DNA of 64,000 bases from Hyalangium versicolor. GTDB taxonomy: Bacteria; Myxococcota; Myxococcia; Myxococcales; Myxococcaceae. Every line of letters begins with the position of its first letter. Position 1 is the stretch's first letter. Location: assembly GCF_020103695.1 (NCBI RefSeq), contig NZ_JAHXBF010000013.1:186001-250000 (forward strand). The letters are read 5' to 3'. Made by a program: the position numbers and the translations under genes. Below are positions 52,579 through 61,141 of the stretch, one piece after another. The notes below the pieces were generated by a model, which worked only from the letters and a program-made list of their open reading frames with translations, was not told the origin of the DNA and made no database searches.

Positions 52579-54445
52579 CACACGAACGGTCCTGCTGGAG
52601 GCGCTCCGGCCTCCCGAGGGCTTCCGCCTCGATCGTGCCATCGCGACGACGTACACGCTCGACCTGCTGGCCCTGCTCACCGCGCCGCTCGCCTTCTCCC
52701 TCTTCGACACCGTCGCCACGAAGGAGGATGCCGCAAGCAGCGCCGAGGCGAGCGAGCAGCTCAACCCGTTCGCGCTCCTGAAGGCCGTGCGCTCCCACGC
52801 GGAGCGGACCACTGTCTTCTGTCAGAGCACTCGGATCTCCGTCCCACGCCGGTACCAGCGCCTGCTCGCCTACGTGGAGGACTCGATCGTCGAAGTGAAC
52901 GCCCCGAGCCCCACAGGGGTGTTCCATCCCAAGCTGTGGGCGCTGCGCCTGGTCGGGGATGAGGGGCTGGTGAAGTACAGGGTGCTGTGCCTGTCCCGGA
53001 ATCTCACGTTCGATGCGTCCTGGGACACGGCGCTGGTGCTGGAAGGGGAGCTGGCGGACCGGGAGCGTCTCTTCTCGTCGAATCGGCCCTTGGCGGACTT
53101 CTTTCGCGCCTTGCCATCCCTCGCGGTGCGGCCCCCTCCCGGACGTGTCACGGCCGACGTGGAGCTCATCGCTGGAGAGCTGGGACGGGTGCGCTTCGAG
53201 GTCCCGCCTCCCTTCGAGGAGCTTCAGTTCCATCCTCTCGGGCTGGAGGGGTACAAGCGCCTCCGCCTCGAGAAGGCTTCACGGGCGCTCATTGTCTCCC
53301 CGTTCGTCACCGCGCCGGCCCTGGCGGAGCTTGCGGAGGGGGGGATTCTCGTGTCGCGCGTGGACGAACTGGCGAAGCTCCCGCGCGAGAGCCTGGAGCC
53401 GTTCGAGGTGTGCGTGCTGCATGATGGCGCGGAGATGCTCGAGCTCGGAGACACGGAGGCTCCTCCGGCTCACGGCGGGGAGGAGTCACCGCCTCCCTTG
53501 GGCTTGCATGCCAAGCTCGTCGTCCAGGACGACGGCTGGAACGCCCACGTCTGGACGGGCTCGGTCAACGCCACGAGCGCGGGGCTCCACCAGAATGTGG
53601 AGTTCTTCGTCCAGTTGACGGGAAAGAAGAGCCATGTGGGCATCAAGGCCCTCCTGGAGGGCCGGCAGGGGGAGCCAGGGCTGCGCGCCTTGCTCTCCAC
53701 CTGGTCTCTGCCGGAAGGTCCGCCGACGGAGGACGCGGTCTCCCAGGCCTTGGAGGAGCGGCTCCGAGTGGCCCGGGGGCTGCTCGGGCGGGCGCGGTGG
53801 GTCGCCGACGTCCAGGAGGGACCGGAGGGGTTCTCCACGCGGCTGCGAGCCGAAGATCCGGTGAGCGTGCCGGCGGACATCGCGGTGAGCGTGTGGCCCA
53901 TCTCGCTCCCTCGGGACACCTACGCGCGTGCCCTGGAGATACAGGAGGGGCGCGCGGGCGCGGACTTTGCGGCCAGGAGCTTCGAGGCGCTCACGAGCTT
54001 CTTCGCGTTCTCGCTGACCACCACGGTGGAGTCCACGACGGCGGAGGCGGTCTTCGTGATCACCGCCACCCTCCTGAATGCGCCGGCGAACCGGGCCGCG
54101 CGCATCCTGCAGTCGATGCTCGACGATCCCGCGAAGGTACTCCGCTTCCTACGGATGCTCCTGGCCACGGATCCTCTCGAGCTGCTGGATGGGCTGGCCG
54201 GCTTTGAGGGCGCTGGGCCCGAGACGGGCACGCAGGGCGCGAGTGGAGGGGCGGAGGTGCCGCTCCTCGAGGCGATGCTCAAGGCGCTGGACCGCGAGCC
54301 CTCGCGCCTCGATGCCATCCATCAGGTGGTGCAGGATCTTCTCTCAACCGACGAGGGACGGCGGCTGCTGCCGGACCGATTCCTCTCGGCGTGGGAGCCC
54401 ATCTGGGCCGCACGCAAGGCCCTCACGAAGGAGGTGGCCGCGTGA
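52565..54445 (+). CDS. phospholipase D-family nuclease with two HxK motifs
   Basis: A 626-residue protein. Two PLD half-sites are visible: HxK at H121-K123 (VFHPKLWALR) with N146 in LSRNLTFDA, and HxK at H315-K317 (GLHAKLVVQ) with N335 in GSVNATSAG followed by a Glu (NVEFF). Both have the His and Lys needed for the covalent phospho-His mechanism, with Asn where many family members have Asp. The middle and last ~280 residues are not recognised. Known of the family: PLD nucleases cut DNA or RNA and occur in DISARM (DrmC), Mokosh and other defence systems. GTGA overlap couples it to the helicase. Confidence 0.8.
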   Translation: MLAPDTRTVLLEALRPPEGFRLDRAIATTYTLDLLALLTAPLAFSLFDTVATKEDAASSAEASEQLNPFALLKAVRSHAERTTVFCQSTRISVPRRYQRLLAYVEDSIVEVNAPSPTGVFHPKLWALRLVGDEGLVKYRVLCLSRNLTFDASWDTALVLEGELADRERLFSSNRPLADFFRALPSLAVRPPPGRVTADVELIAGELGRVRFEVPPPFEELQFHPLGLEGYKRLRLEKASRALIVSPFVTAPALAELAEGGILVSRVDELAKLPRESLEPFEVCVLHDGAEMLELGDTEAPPAHGGEESPPPLGLHAKLVVQDDGWNAHVWTGSVNATSAGLHQNVEFFVQLTGKKSHVGIKALLEGRQGEPGLRALLSTWSLPEGPPTEDAVSQALEERLRVARGLLGRARWVADVQEGPEGFSTRLRAEDPVSVPADIAVSVWPISLPRDTYARALEIQEGRAGADFAARSFEALTSFFAFSLTTTVESTTAEAVFVITATLLNAPANRAARILQSMLDDPAKVLRFLRMLLATDPLELLDGLAGFEGAGPETGTQGASGGAEVPLLEAMLKALDREPSRLDAIHQVVQDLLSTDEGRRLLPDRFLSAWEPIWAARKALTKEVAA

Positions 54446-57400
54446 ACCGCACGGGAGATGCCGGGGCCCTGGCCAGTGCCGCGCAGGCGTTGCAGGGCCT
54501 GAAGGACTTCCAGCTCGAGACGGTCGACTACGTCTTCGAGCAGCTCTTCTTCCCGGGCGGCTCGGGACGCTTCCTGGTGGCCGACGAGGTGGGCCTGGGA
54601 AAGACGATGATCGCCAAGGGCGTCATTGCTCGCACCATCCAGCACCTGCGCGACCGGGTGGAGCGATTGGACGTGGTCTACATCTGCTCCAACACGGACA
54701 TCGCGCGCCAGAACGTCAGCCGGCTCAAGCTGGAGGGGGAGCACGTCTCATTGGCCTCCCGGTTGACGCTCCTGCCCCGGGAGGCACAGCGCCTCAAGGA
54801 TTCCCCATCCCGGATCAACTTCATCTCCTTCACGCCCGCGACCTCGTTCGACCTGAACGGGGGCCTGGGCCATGTGGAGGAGCGGCTTCTCCTGCACTCC
54901 ATGCTGAGTGAGCTCTGGGGGTACGGTGGCAGCGCCGCGGCGATGAACGTTCTCCAGGGCCAGGTGGAGAGCGACCGCTTCCGGGCCCGAGCCAAGACCC
55001 TCAGGCTCTCGGAGTTCGACCCGACCGGTGATAGCACCCGGTTCTTCGCGACGGAACTTGCCCGGCGCGCCGCGGCGGCCAAGGCCCAGGGCGAGCCGGA
55101 TCTGCGTGCACGCTTCGAGGCGCTCTGCCAGGCCTACCCGACCTCCAGGAGCCAACCGGATGCCGAGACGTCACGGCTGCGCTCACGGCTGGTGGGCGAG
55201 CTGCGCTCGGCGCTGGCCTCCAGTTGCGTGGCCACCTTGGAGCCGGACCTCGTCATCCTGGATGAGTTCCAGCGCTTCAGCCACCTGCTCGATGGAGAAG
55301 ACGAGGCGAGCGAGTTGGCGCGTGAGCTGTTCGAGTTCGAGGGCGTGCGGACCCTGCTGCTCTCGGCGACCCCCTACAAGATGTACACGACGGCCACCGA
55401 GGCGGGAGGGGAGGACCACTATCAGGACTTCATCCGGACGTTGCGGTTCCTGGAGCGCGGTCCGTCGGAGCCGGACGACCTTGACGGCCTCTTCCAGCTC
55501 TATCGCCGCGGCCTGATGGAGCTCGGGGACGCGGAGCGCCGACGGGAGTTCGACCAGGTCCGCCAGAAGCTGGAGGAGCGTTTGCGGCGCGTGATGGTCC
55601 GGACGGAGCGGTTGTCCTCCACTCCCGACCGGAACGGCATGCTCCAGGAGATTCCATCGCAGGGGGCGTCGCTGACCCGTGACGACGCGCTGGGGTATCT
55701 CTCCCTCCAGAAGGTCGCGCGCCTGTGCGACCACCACGATACGCTCGAGTACTGGAAGAGCACGCCCTACGCCCTGAGCTTCATGGACGACGGGTACAAG
55801 CTCAAACGCGAGCTGCGCGCGCGAAGTGAGGACGGCCCGTCCCGGTTCGAGCTCGCCCGGGCGTTGACGGGCCCGGGTAATCTCCGCCTGCCGTGGGCAG
55901 ACATTGAGCGGTATACGGCCATCGATCCGGGAAACGCGCGGATGCGGGAGTTGGTGGAGCAGACCCTCGGGCGCGGTGCGCACCGCTTGCTCTGGCTGCC
56001 ACCGGCGTTGCCGTACTACCGGCTGCGCGGTCCTTGGGGCGAGCCGCGGATGCGGAACTTCACCAAGAGGCTCGTCTTCTCCTCCTGGAAGTTCGCTCCT
56101 CGGGCGATCGCTGCGCTCCTGAGCTTCGAGGCGGAGCGGCGGATGCAAGGGGACGCGCCGCAGGATGGGTACTCTTCGGAGCGCAGGAGGCGCAGAGGCG
56201 CCGCGCTGCGCTTCCAGGTGGCCGAGGGCCGTCCCACGGGCATGCCCGTTCTGGCACTGCTCTATCCCAGTGTGTTCCTCGCCCGCGCGTGTGATCCCGT
56301 TCGCTTCGCTGCGGAGTCGTTCCGTGACGGAGTCGCGGGGGAGGGGTTCGTCGATCTCGACGAGGTGCTCTCTTCGGCCCGGACGCAGATCGAGGTCGCC
56401 CTGCGGCGTCTGCCGCCTGGAGCCGCAGAGGGACGTGTGGACGAGCGCTGGTACTGGGCCGCCCCGTTGCTCCTGGACAAGGTGTTCGAGCCCCAAGCGA
56501 CCCAGCAATGGTTCGACCGGCCCAACCTGGCCAAACTCTGGATCGGGGAGGACCTGACGTCCGAGGAGCACGCCGAGCAGTCCTGGCAGGCGCATGTCGT
56601 GGCCGCCCAGGAGATGGCGCTGGGCCGGGGTGAGCCTCTGGGCCGCAGGCCGGACGATCTGCTGGACGTGCTGGCGGAGATGGCAACGGGGGCTCCGGGG
56701 GTCGCGCTCCTGCGCTCGATGTTGCGAGTCCTCGAGCTTCGGACCGATGCGCTGGGTGACGAGGCGGGTGTGCGAATCCGGGATGCGGCGGGGACGGCGG
56801 CCTGGGCCTTCCGGGCCTTGTTCAATCAGCCCGAGTTCGCGGAGATGCTGCAGCGCGAGGTCGTCGGGCCTCGGAACCTGCCCTATTGGAGGGCCGTGCT
56901 TCACTACTCGGTCGAGGGCTGCCTGCAGGCGGTGCTGGACGAGTATGCGCATGTGCTCCGGGATCACCTGGGGCTCGTCACGGGCAGTGCGGCCGAGCGG
57001 GTGCATGAGATCGCGGTGCACATGGCGGACGCGTTGTCCCTGCGCACCGCCAGCCTCACCACATACGACGTGGAGCCGAGCGAGAGCGGGCGTACGGTCC
57101 GGCAGGAGGTGCATCGGATGCGCTGCCACTTCGCCCTGCGGTTCGGCGACGAGGTGGCGGATGACGGGCAGGTGGCGACCCGTGCGGACTCGGTGCGCAA
57201 GGCGTTCAACTCACCGTTCTGGCCCTTCGTCGTGGCGACCACCTCGGTGGGGCAGGAGGGGTTGGACTTCCACACCTACTGCCATGCGGTGGTGCACTGG
57301 AACCTTCCCAGCAACCCGGTGGATCTCGAGCAGCGCGAGGGCCGGGTCCACCGGTACAAGGGACATGCCGTGCGCAAGAACGTGGCACGGACGCATGGGA

Positions 57401-57762
57401 TGAAGGTGCTGAGCGACTCCGCCACCGATATCTGGGAGGTGATGTTCGCGGCGGCACGCCAATCACGTCCCCCGAGGAGCACGGACATCATCCCCTACTG
57501 GGTCTATCCCGTGGAGGATGGGGCACGCATCGAGCGGCACATCCTGGCGCTGCCGCTGAGCCGTGAGTTCGAACGAGCGGAGCGGCTCATCAGAGCCCTG
57601 GCCATCTACCGCATGGCTTTTGGCCAGCCGCGGCAGGACGATCTGATCAAGTACCTGATGGAGACCTTGGAGCCCCAAGCGCTGGAACAGGCGCTGACGG
57701 CGGCGCGGATCGACCTGTCGCCATCAGCGCTAGAGACTCCCGCTGACGTGCTGGCGACGTGA
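54442..57762 (+). CDS. large SF2 helicase of the putative defence operon
   Basis: A 1106-residue protein with GTG start at the GTGA overlap and RBS GGAGGTGG. Motif I is ADEVGLGKT (K54), motif II ILDEFQR (D274-E275-F276-Q277), motif III LSATPYKMY (S308), motif V TTSVGQEGLDF and motif VI QREGRVHRY (Q964-R971). About 600 residues separate motif III from motif V, far more than a minimal SF2 core, so a large extra domain is inserted; it is not recognised. The chemistry is an ATP-driven translocase or helicase on nucleic acid (SNF2-like rather than RecQ-like). It should drive or control the PLD nuclease encoded just upstream. Confidence 0.85.
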   Translation: MNRTGDAGALASAAQALQGLKDFQLETVDYVFEQLFFPGGSGRFLVADEVGLGKTMIAKGVIARTIQHLRDRVERLDVVYICSNTDIARQNVSRLKLEGEHVSLASRLTLLPREAQRLKDSPSRINFISFTPATSFDLNGGLGHVEERLLLHSMLSELWGYGGSAAAMNVLQGQVESDRFRARAKTLRLSEFDPTGDSTRFFATELARRAAAAKAQGEPDLRARFEALCQAYPTSRSQPDAETSRLRSRLVGELRSALASSCVATLEPDLVILDEFQRFSHLLDGEDEASELARELFEFEGVRTLLLSATPYKMYTTATEAGGEDHYQDFIRTLRFLERGPSEPDDLDGLFQLYRRGLMELGDAERRREFDQVRQKLEERLRRVMVRTERLSSTPDRNGMLQEIPSQGASLTRDDALGYLSLQKVARLCDHHDTLEYWKSTPYALSFMDDGYKLKRELRARSEDGPSRFELARALTGPGNLRLPWADIERYTAIDPGNARMRELVEQTLGRGAHRLLWLPPALPYYRLRGPWGEPRMRNFTKRLVFSSWKFAPRAIAALLSFEAERRMQGDAPQDGYSSERRRRRGAALRFQVAEGRPTGMPVLALLYPSVFLARACDPVRFAAESFRDGVAGEGFVDLDEVLSSARTQIEVALRRLPPGAAEGRVDERWYWAAPLLLDKVFEPQATQQWFDRPNLAKLWIGEDLTSEEHAEQSWQAHVVAAQEMALGRGEPLGRRPDDLLDVLAEMATGAPGVALLRSMLRVLELRTDALGDEAGVRIRDAAGTAAWAFRALFNQPEFAEMLQREVVGPRNLPYWRAVLHYSVEGCLQAVLDEYAHVLRDHLGLVTGSAAERVHEIAVHMADALSLRTASLTTYDVEPSESGRTVRQEVHRMRCHFALRFGDEVADDGQVATRADSVRKAFNSPFWPFVVATTSVGQEGLDFHTYCHAVVHWNLPSNPVDLEQREGRVHRYKGHAVRKNVARTHGMKVLSDSATDIWEVMFAAARQSRPPRSTDIIPYWVYPVEDGARIERHILALPLSREFERAERLIRALAIYRMAFGQPRQDDLIKYLMETLEPQALEQALTAARIDLSPSALETPADVLAT

Positions 57763-57777
57763 GCACCGCACGGCAAC

Positions 57778-57808
57778 GGTGGGCGGGCCACGTGTCAGCC
57801 TGCCCACC
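57778..57808 (+). terminator. hairpin terminator after the helicase operon
   Basis: GGTGGGCGGG ... CCTGCCCACC: 10 pairs including one G-T, with an 11-nt loop, 16 bp after the helicase stop and in front of the convergent lipoprotein gene. It may serve both genes. Confidence 0.5.
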
Positions 57809-57816
57809 GGGTGGAA

Positions 57817-58818
57817 CTACTGGATGCTGACGCCGCAGCTGTACGAGTCCGTCGACAGATCACCCCAGTCCGTCGAGGTGACCAGGTTGAAGGCCTCACC
57901 GAAGTAGCCGCGCGCATAGACGGGCACTCCGATGGGATCCAGCAGGTTCCCCAGGGCGCAGGTCGTGCAGCCGCCGCTGGTGATGTCATCGTCGTTGGGC
58001 AGGGTGAAGTTCTTGTTGATCAGCTCGCAGTGATCCTGCCCGTGGCCCGAGTAGTCGGCGATCTCGTAGTAGGTGCCCGTCTCGCTGCTGCTCATGTACA
58101 GCTTATAGCGAGAGGACGTGGTGCACAGCTCGGCGCCCACCCACTTGTTGTACTTGGGCACGTAGTGCACGTAGCGCGCCCCGGAGCAGTAGCGGACCCC
58201 TTCATAGGTCTTGAAGGAATAGGTGCGCCACTCCGTCACGGGCACACCGCACTCGTACCACTCGGTGCTCAGATCGCCCCAGTCCGACGCGGTGACGAGG
58301 CTGAAGGCCTCTCCGAGGTAGCCGCGCGCATAGACTTGCACGCCGTTAGGGTCCGTCAGGGCCCCCACGGCACAGTTGGTACAGCCACCGCTGGTGATGT
58401 CATCCTCATTGGGCAGGGTGAACTGCGTGTTGACCAGCTCACAGTGATCCTGGCCGTTCCCGGCGTAGTCAGCCACCTCGTAGTAGGTGCCGGTCTGGCT
58501 GCTGCTCATGTACAGCTTGTAGCGGTTCTTGCTGCCGCAAAGGGCGGCGCCCACCCACTTGCTGTACTTGGACACGTAGCGCACGGACCGCGCTCCGGTG
58601 CAGGGAATCGCGCTGCCGGAGGCAATCTTGAAGTTATAGGCAAACCAGCCGCCAGCCGTGCCGGCAGGCGTCAGCGCATCGGTCGCCGTGGCCAGATCCT
58701 CAGGCAGTACGTCCTCTCCGTCCGCCTGAGGATCGACAACTCCTCCACAACCGCCGAGGGTAAAGGCAGCCACGACGGCCGCGGTCGCTACGGTCCAACG
58801 CATCGATGAGAAGTTCAT
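57817..58818 (-). CDS. secreted lipoprotein with two tandem Cys-rich repeats
   Basis: A 333-residue protein with a lipobox LGGCGG (Cys about 24), a short linker, then two homologous ~130-residue repeats (about 62-193 and 202-333). Shared elements: GAR-x-V-x-YV-x-KY-x-KWVGA, YKLYMSSS-x-TGTYYE, ADYxGxGQDHCEL, TLPN-D-DDITSGGCT-x-CA, VYARGYxGEAF and DWGDLST. Six cysteines recur in each repeat, consistent with internal disulphides. I do not recognise the domain. The repeats look like a surface-binding module. Confidence 0.75.
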   Translation of the reverse strand: MNFSSMRWTVATAAVVAAFTLGGCGGVVDPQADGEDVLPEDLATATDALTPAGTAGGWFAYNFKIASGSAIPCTGARSVRYVSKYSKWVGAALCGSKNRYKLYMSSSQTGTYYEVADYAGNGQDHCELVNTQFTLPNEDDITSGGCTNCAVGALTDPNGVQVYARGYLGEAFSLVTASDWGDLSTEWYECGVPVTEWRTYSFKTYEGVRYCSGARYVHYVPKYNKWVGAELCTTSSRYKLYMSSSETGTYYEIADYSGHGQDHCELINKNFTLPNDDDITSGGCTTCALGNLLDPIGVPVYARGYFGEAFNLVTSTDWGDLSTDSYSCGVSIQ

Positions 58819-58945
58819 CCCAAGCTTTCCGTTCAGTCCAATAGTGGATTTCCGTCAAAGACGGGTAATGCCGCTTTGGCTGATAGCACGGGATAATCTG
58901 GTTTGGGAAGAGCGTGGGAGGGTTGGGTTCGCGGCCTCTCGGTTC

Positions 58946-59458
58946 CTACAGGCGCGGCAGACAGGCCAGGCCAGGAATCGAGCCGGAGCTCGTGGAGGAG
59001 TAGTAGTCCAAAAGCACGTAGTTGACGGTGTTCCCAGAGAAGGGGGAGGGGTCTCCGTAGCAGGTCTTGAATTGGAAGAACCAGCTCCCGGATCCGTTCT
59101 GGAGGATCGTTACGTCCAGCCGGATGAAGGAGGTGGAGTTGCCGACAACGTTGTTGACGTAGGCCTTGGCGTCGCTCCCGTTGCGGAACGGTCCGTTGAG
59201 CGCGTTGCAGTTGCTGCGGATCAAACCGTCCGAGCACTGGTAGTACGACTTGAAGAAGGCCGGGCCGAAGCCGATGCTCCAATGGAGCAGATAGCCATTC
59301 AGGTAGATCTCGGTCGCCTGGCTGCCCTGGTTCGCGGCCCAGTAATTGACCAACGCCTGCTTGCCGAAGAAGGGCCCATCGATGCTCTGGGCAGAGGCGC
59401 TCCGAGCAAAGAGGAAGAAGGACAGGAACAGCACGGCACACAGAGAGAGACGCTTCAT
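58946..59458 (-). CDS. small secreted hypothetical protein
   Basis: From ATG 59458, 170 residues with a clear signal peptide (MKRLSLCAVLFLSFFLFARS then SASAQ). The mature part has four Cys and is rich in Gly, Asn, Ser, Tyr and Phe (YWAANQGSQATEIYLNGYLL; LDVTILQNGSGSWFFQF; VLLDYYSSTSSG). No recognised domain. The upstream extension of the frame is not part of the gene. Divergent from the GT-C gene. A 293-bp gap (59459-59751) lies between them, in which I see nothing beyond promoter space. Confidence 0.7.
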   Translation of the reverse strand: MKRLSLCAVLFLSFFLFARSASAQSIDGPFFGKQALVNYWAANQGSQATEIYLNGYLLHWSIGFGPAFFKSYYQCSDGLIRSNCNALNGPFRNGSDAKAYVNNVVGNSTSFIRLDVTILQNGSGSWFFQFKTCYGDPSPFSGNTVNYVLLDYYSSTSSGSIPGLACLPRL

Positions 59459-59751
59459 GGTCTGGCTCCAAGGGTTGCAACAGGCTGCTACCTCCAGCCT
59501 GGCCTGGCGCGGATGCGCGCAATCCAAGGAGGGACGGAGCCAGCGAGCTATGCAGAGCGCCTTCGCTTTTGTCCCCCAGCTCCTTGTTCCAGGGGAATGT
59601 CTGGAAAAGTGGTGGCCTGTCGCTTGTCCACGTGTCACCTCAGGTGTATGGACCGCGCGGTTGCTGGCTTGAGAGGACGCTCGCGCATGTGCTCTTCCAT
59701 CTTCTTGTCGGGTCCCGTGGGCGCTCGGGCCCTGTCGCCGCGGCGCACGCC

Positions 59752-61122
59752 ATGACGGGTGACCCGGCCGCTCGCGTCCCCTCGGACAGGTGGTTCCTGG
59801 CTGCGCTCTCGGCGGCCATCCTCCTGGTGCAACTGGTCACCGAGGCGCCCGGGCTGGGAGGACACCACCTCGGGATGCCCATGGTGAACAGCGGGGACGA
59901 GCCGCATTACCTGGTGGTCCTCAACAGCCTCCTGCTCGATGGCGATCTGGACCTGAAGAACAACTACCTGTCCGTGCATCTGGGCTCGCTGCAGGCGGGC
60001 GCGAAGTTCGCTGGCTCCTCCATCGACCACCACTCCAGTTGGTACGTGGACGGGGAGCGGCGCGTCTGGGTCGAGCTCTTCCAGCCCTATGTCTTCGGTT
60101 GGCCCCGGGACGAACGCGGGAACCTCATTCCACAGCTCCGCCCGGGAGTGGATCCGCGGATCGCCCAGGGGCCGGAGTACAGCGCGCACCCGGTAGGGAT
60201 CGGCTTCATATTGGCTCCGCTCCTGTTCCCCTTCCGAGGCACCCGCCTGCTCGAGCCCATGGCGGTGTTCATGGCCGGGGTGGCCACGGTGCTGGCCCTG
60301 CTGCTGTTCCACCGCCTGCTGCGCGCGTTCAGCACGGACACGCGGGCCATCCGTTTCACCCTGGTGGCGGTCTTCCTCGGCTCTCCCATCTGGTACTACA
60401 GCCGCAGCTTCTTCAACGAGCCGTTCCTGGTGCTGAGCGTGGTGGGGGCCTTCACGATGGGCCTGGAGCCGCGCCGAGCCCCGTGGGCCGGGTGCTTCGT
60501 GGCCGCCGGCATGCTGATGAAGCCGCAGCTGGTGCTGCTCTGCCTGCCGTTGGGACTTCCGCTGCTGCTGCGCAAGGACGTGCGGAACGTGCTGCTGCTC
60601 GGGGTTGCGCCGGTCCTGGCGGGGCTGTTGTTGATGTATCTGAACGCGAAGATGTACGGCACGTGGTCGCGGGGCCCGTACCCGTTCTACCGAGGCGAGT
60701 TCTGGACCGGGGCTCGGGGCCTGCTGTTCCATCCCACTCGGGGCTTGCTGGGCTTCTTCTCCGTGGCGGTGCTGGCTGTGGTGGGCTGGCCGGGGCTGCT
60801 TCGCCGGTTCCCGCTGCGAGCTGGCATGCCGCTGTTGGGCTTCGGCATGGTGTTCGTGCTCACGGCGGTGTGGAAGTACTGGGACGGGGGTTGGTGCTAC
60901 GGCCCGCGGTTGCTGGTGCCGGTGCTGCCCTTGCTGGGGCTCGGGATGGTGCGAGTCCTGGAGTGGCCTTTCTTCCAGTCCTTCGCGCCGCGCTGGGTGG
61001 CCTACAACCTGCTGGTGTTCTCCTGCCTGGTGAATGGCGGCGCGGTGCTCCGGTACTGGGCCACGGTGGATGTGCCGCCCGGGCCCCTGGTGGCGAGCAC
61101 CGTGCAATGGCTCTGGCCATGA
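59752..61122 (+). CDS. GT-C type glycosyltransferase-like membrane protein
   Basis: A 456-residue polytopic protein with about ten hydrophobic segments. Early in the first periplasmic loop there is GDEPHYLVVLNSLL, which resembles the D-E/D-x-D metal-binding loop of ArnT/PMT-type GT-C enzymes, and a second aromatic-rich loop (SSWYVDGERRVW; WYYSRSFFNEPFL). Known of the fold: transfer of sugar from a polyprenyl-phosphate donor to a lipid or protein on the outer face of the inner membrane. The ATG at 59752 has no visible RBS, and the frame is open much further upstream, so the start is uncertain. Confidence 0.65.
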   Translation: MTGDPAARVPSDRWFLAALSAAILLVQLVTEAPGLGGHHLGMPMVNSGDEPHYLVVLNSLLLDGDLDLKNNYLSVHLGSLQAGAKFAGSSIDHHSSWYVDGERRVWVELFQPYVFGWPRDERGNLIPQLRPGVDPRIAQGPEYSAHPVGIGFILAPLLFPFRGTRLLEPMAVFMAGVATVLALLLFHRLLRAFSTDTRAIRFTLVAVFLGSPIWYYSRSFFNEPFLVLSVVGAFTMGLEPRRAPWAGCFVAAGMLMKPQLVLLCLPLGLPLLLRKDVRNVLLLGVAPVLAGLLLMYLNAKMYGTWSRGPYPFYRGEFWTGARGLLFHPTRGLLGFFSVAVLAVVGWPGLLRRFPLRAGMPLLGFGMVFVLTAVWKYWDGGWCYGPRLLVPVLPLLGLGMVRVLEWPFFQSFAPRWVAYNLLVFSCLVNGGAVLRYWATVDVPPGPLVASTVQWLWP

Positions 61123-61141
61123 CGCAGAGTCTGCCAACCGG

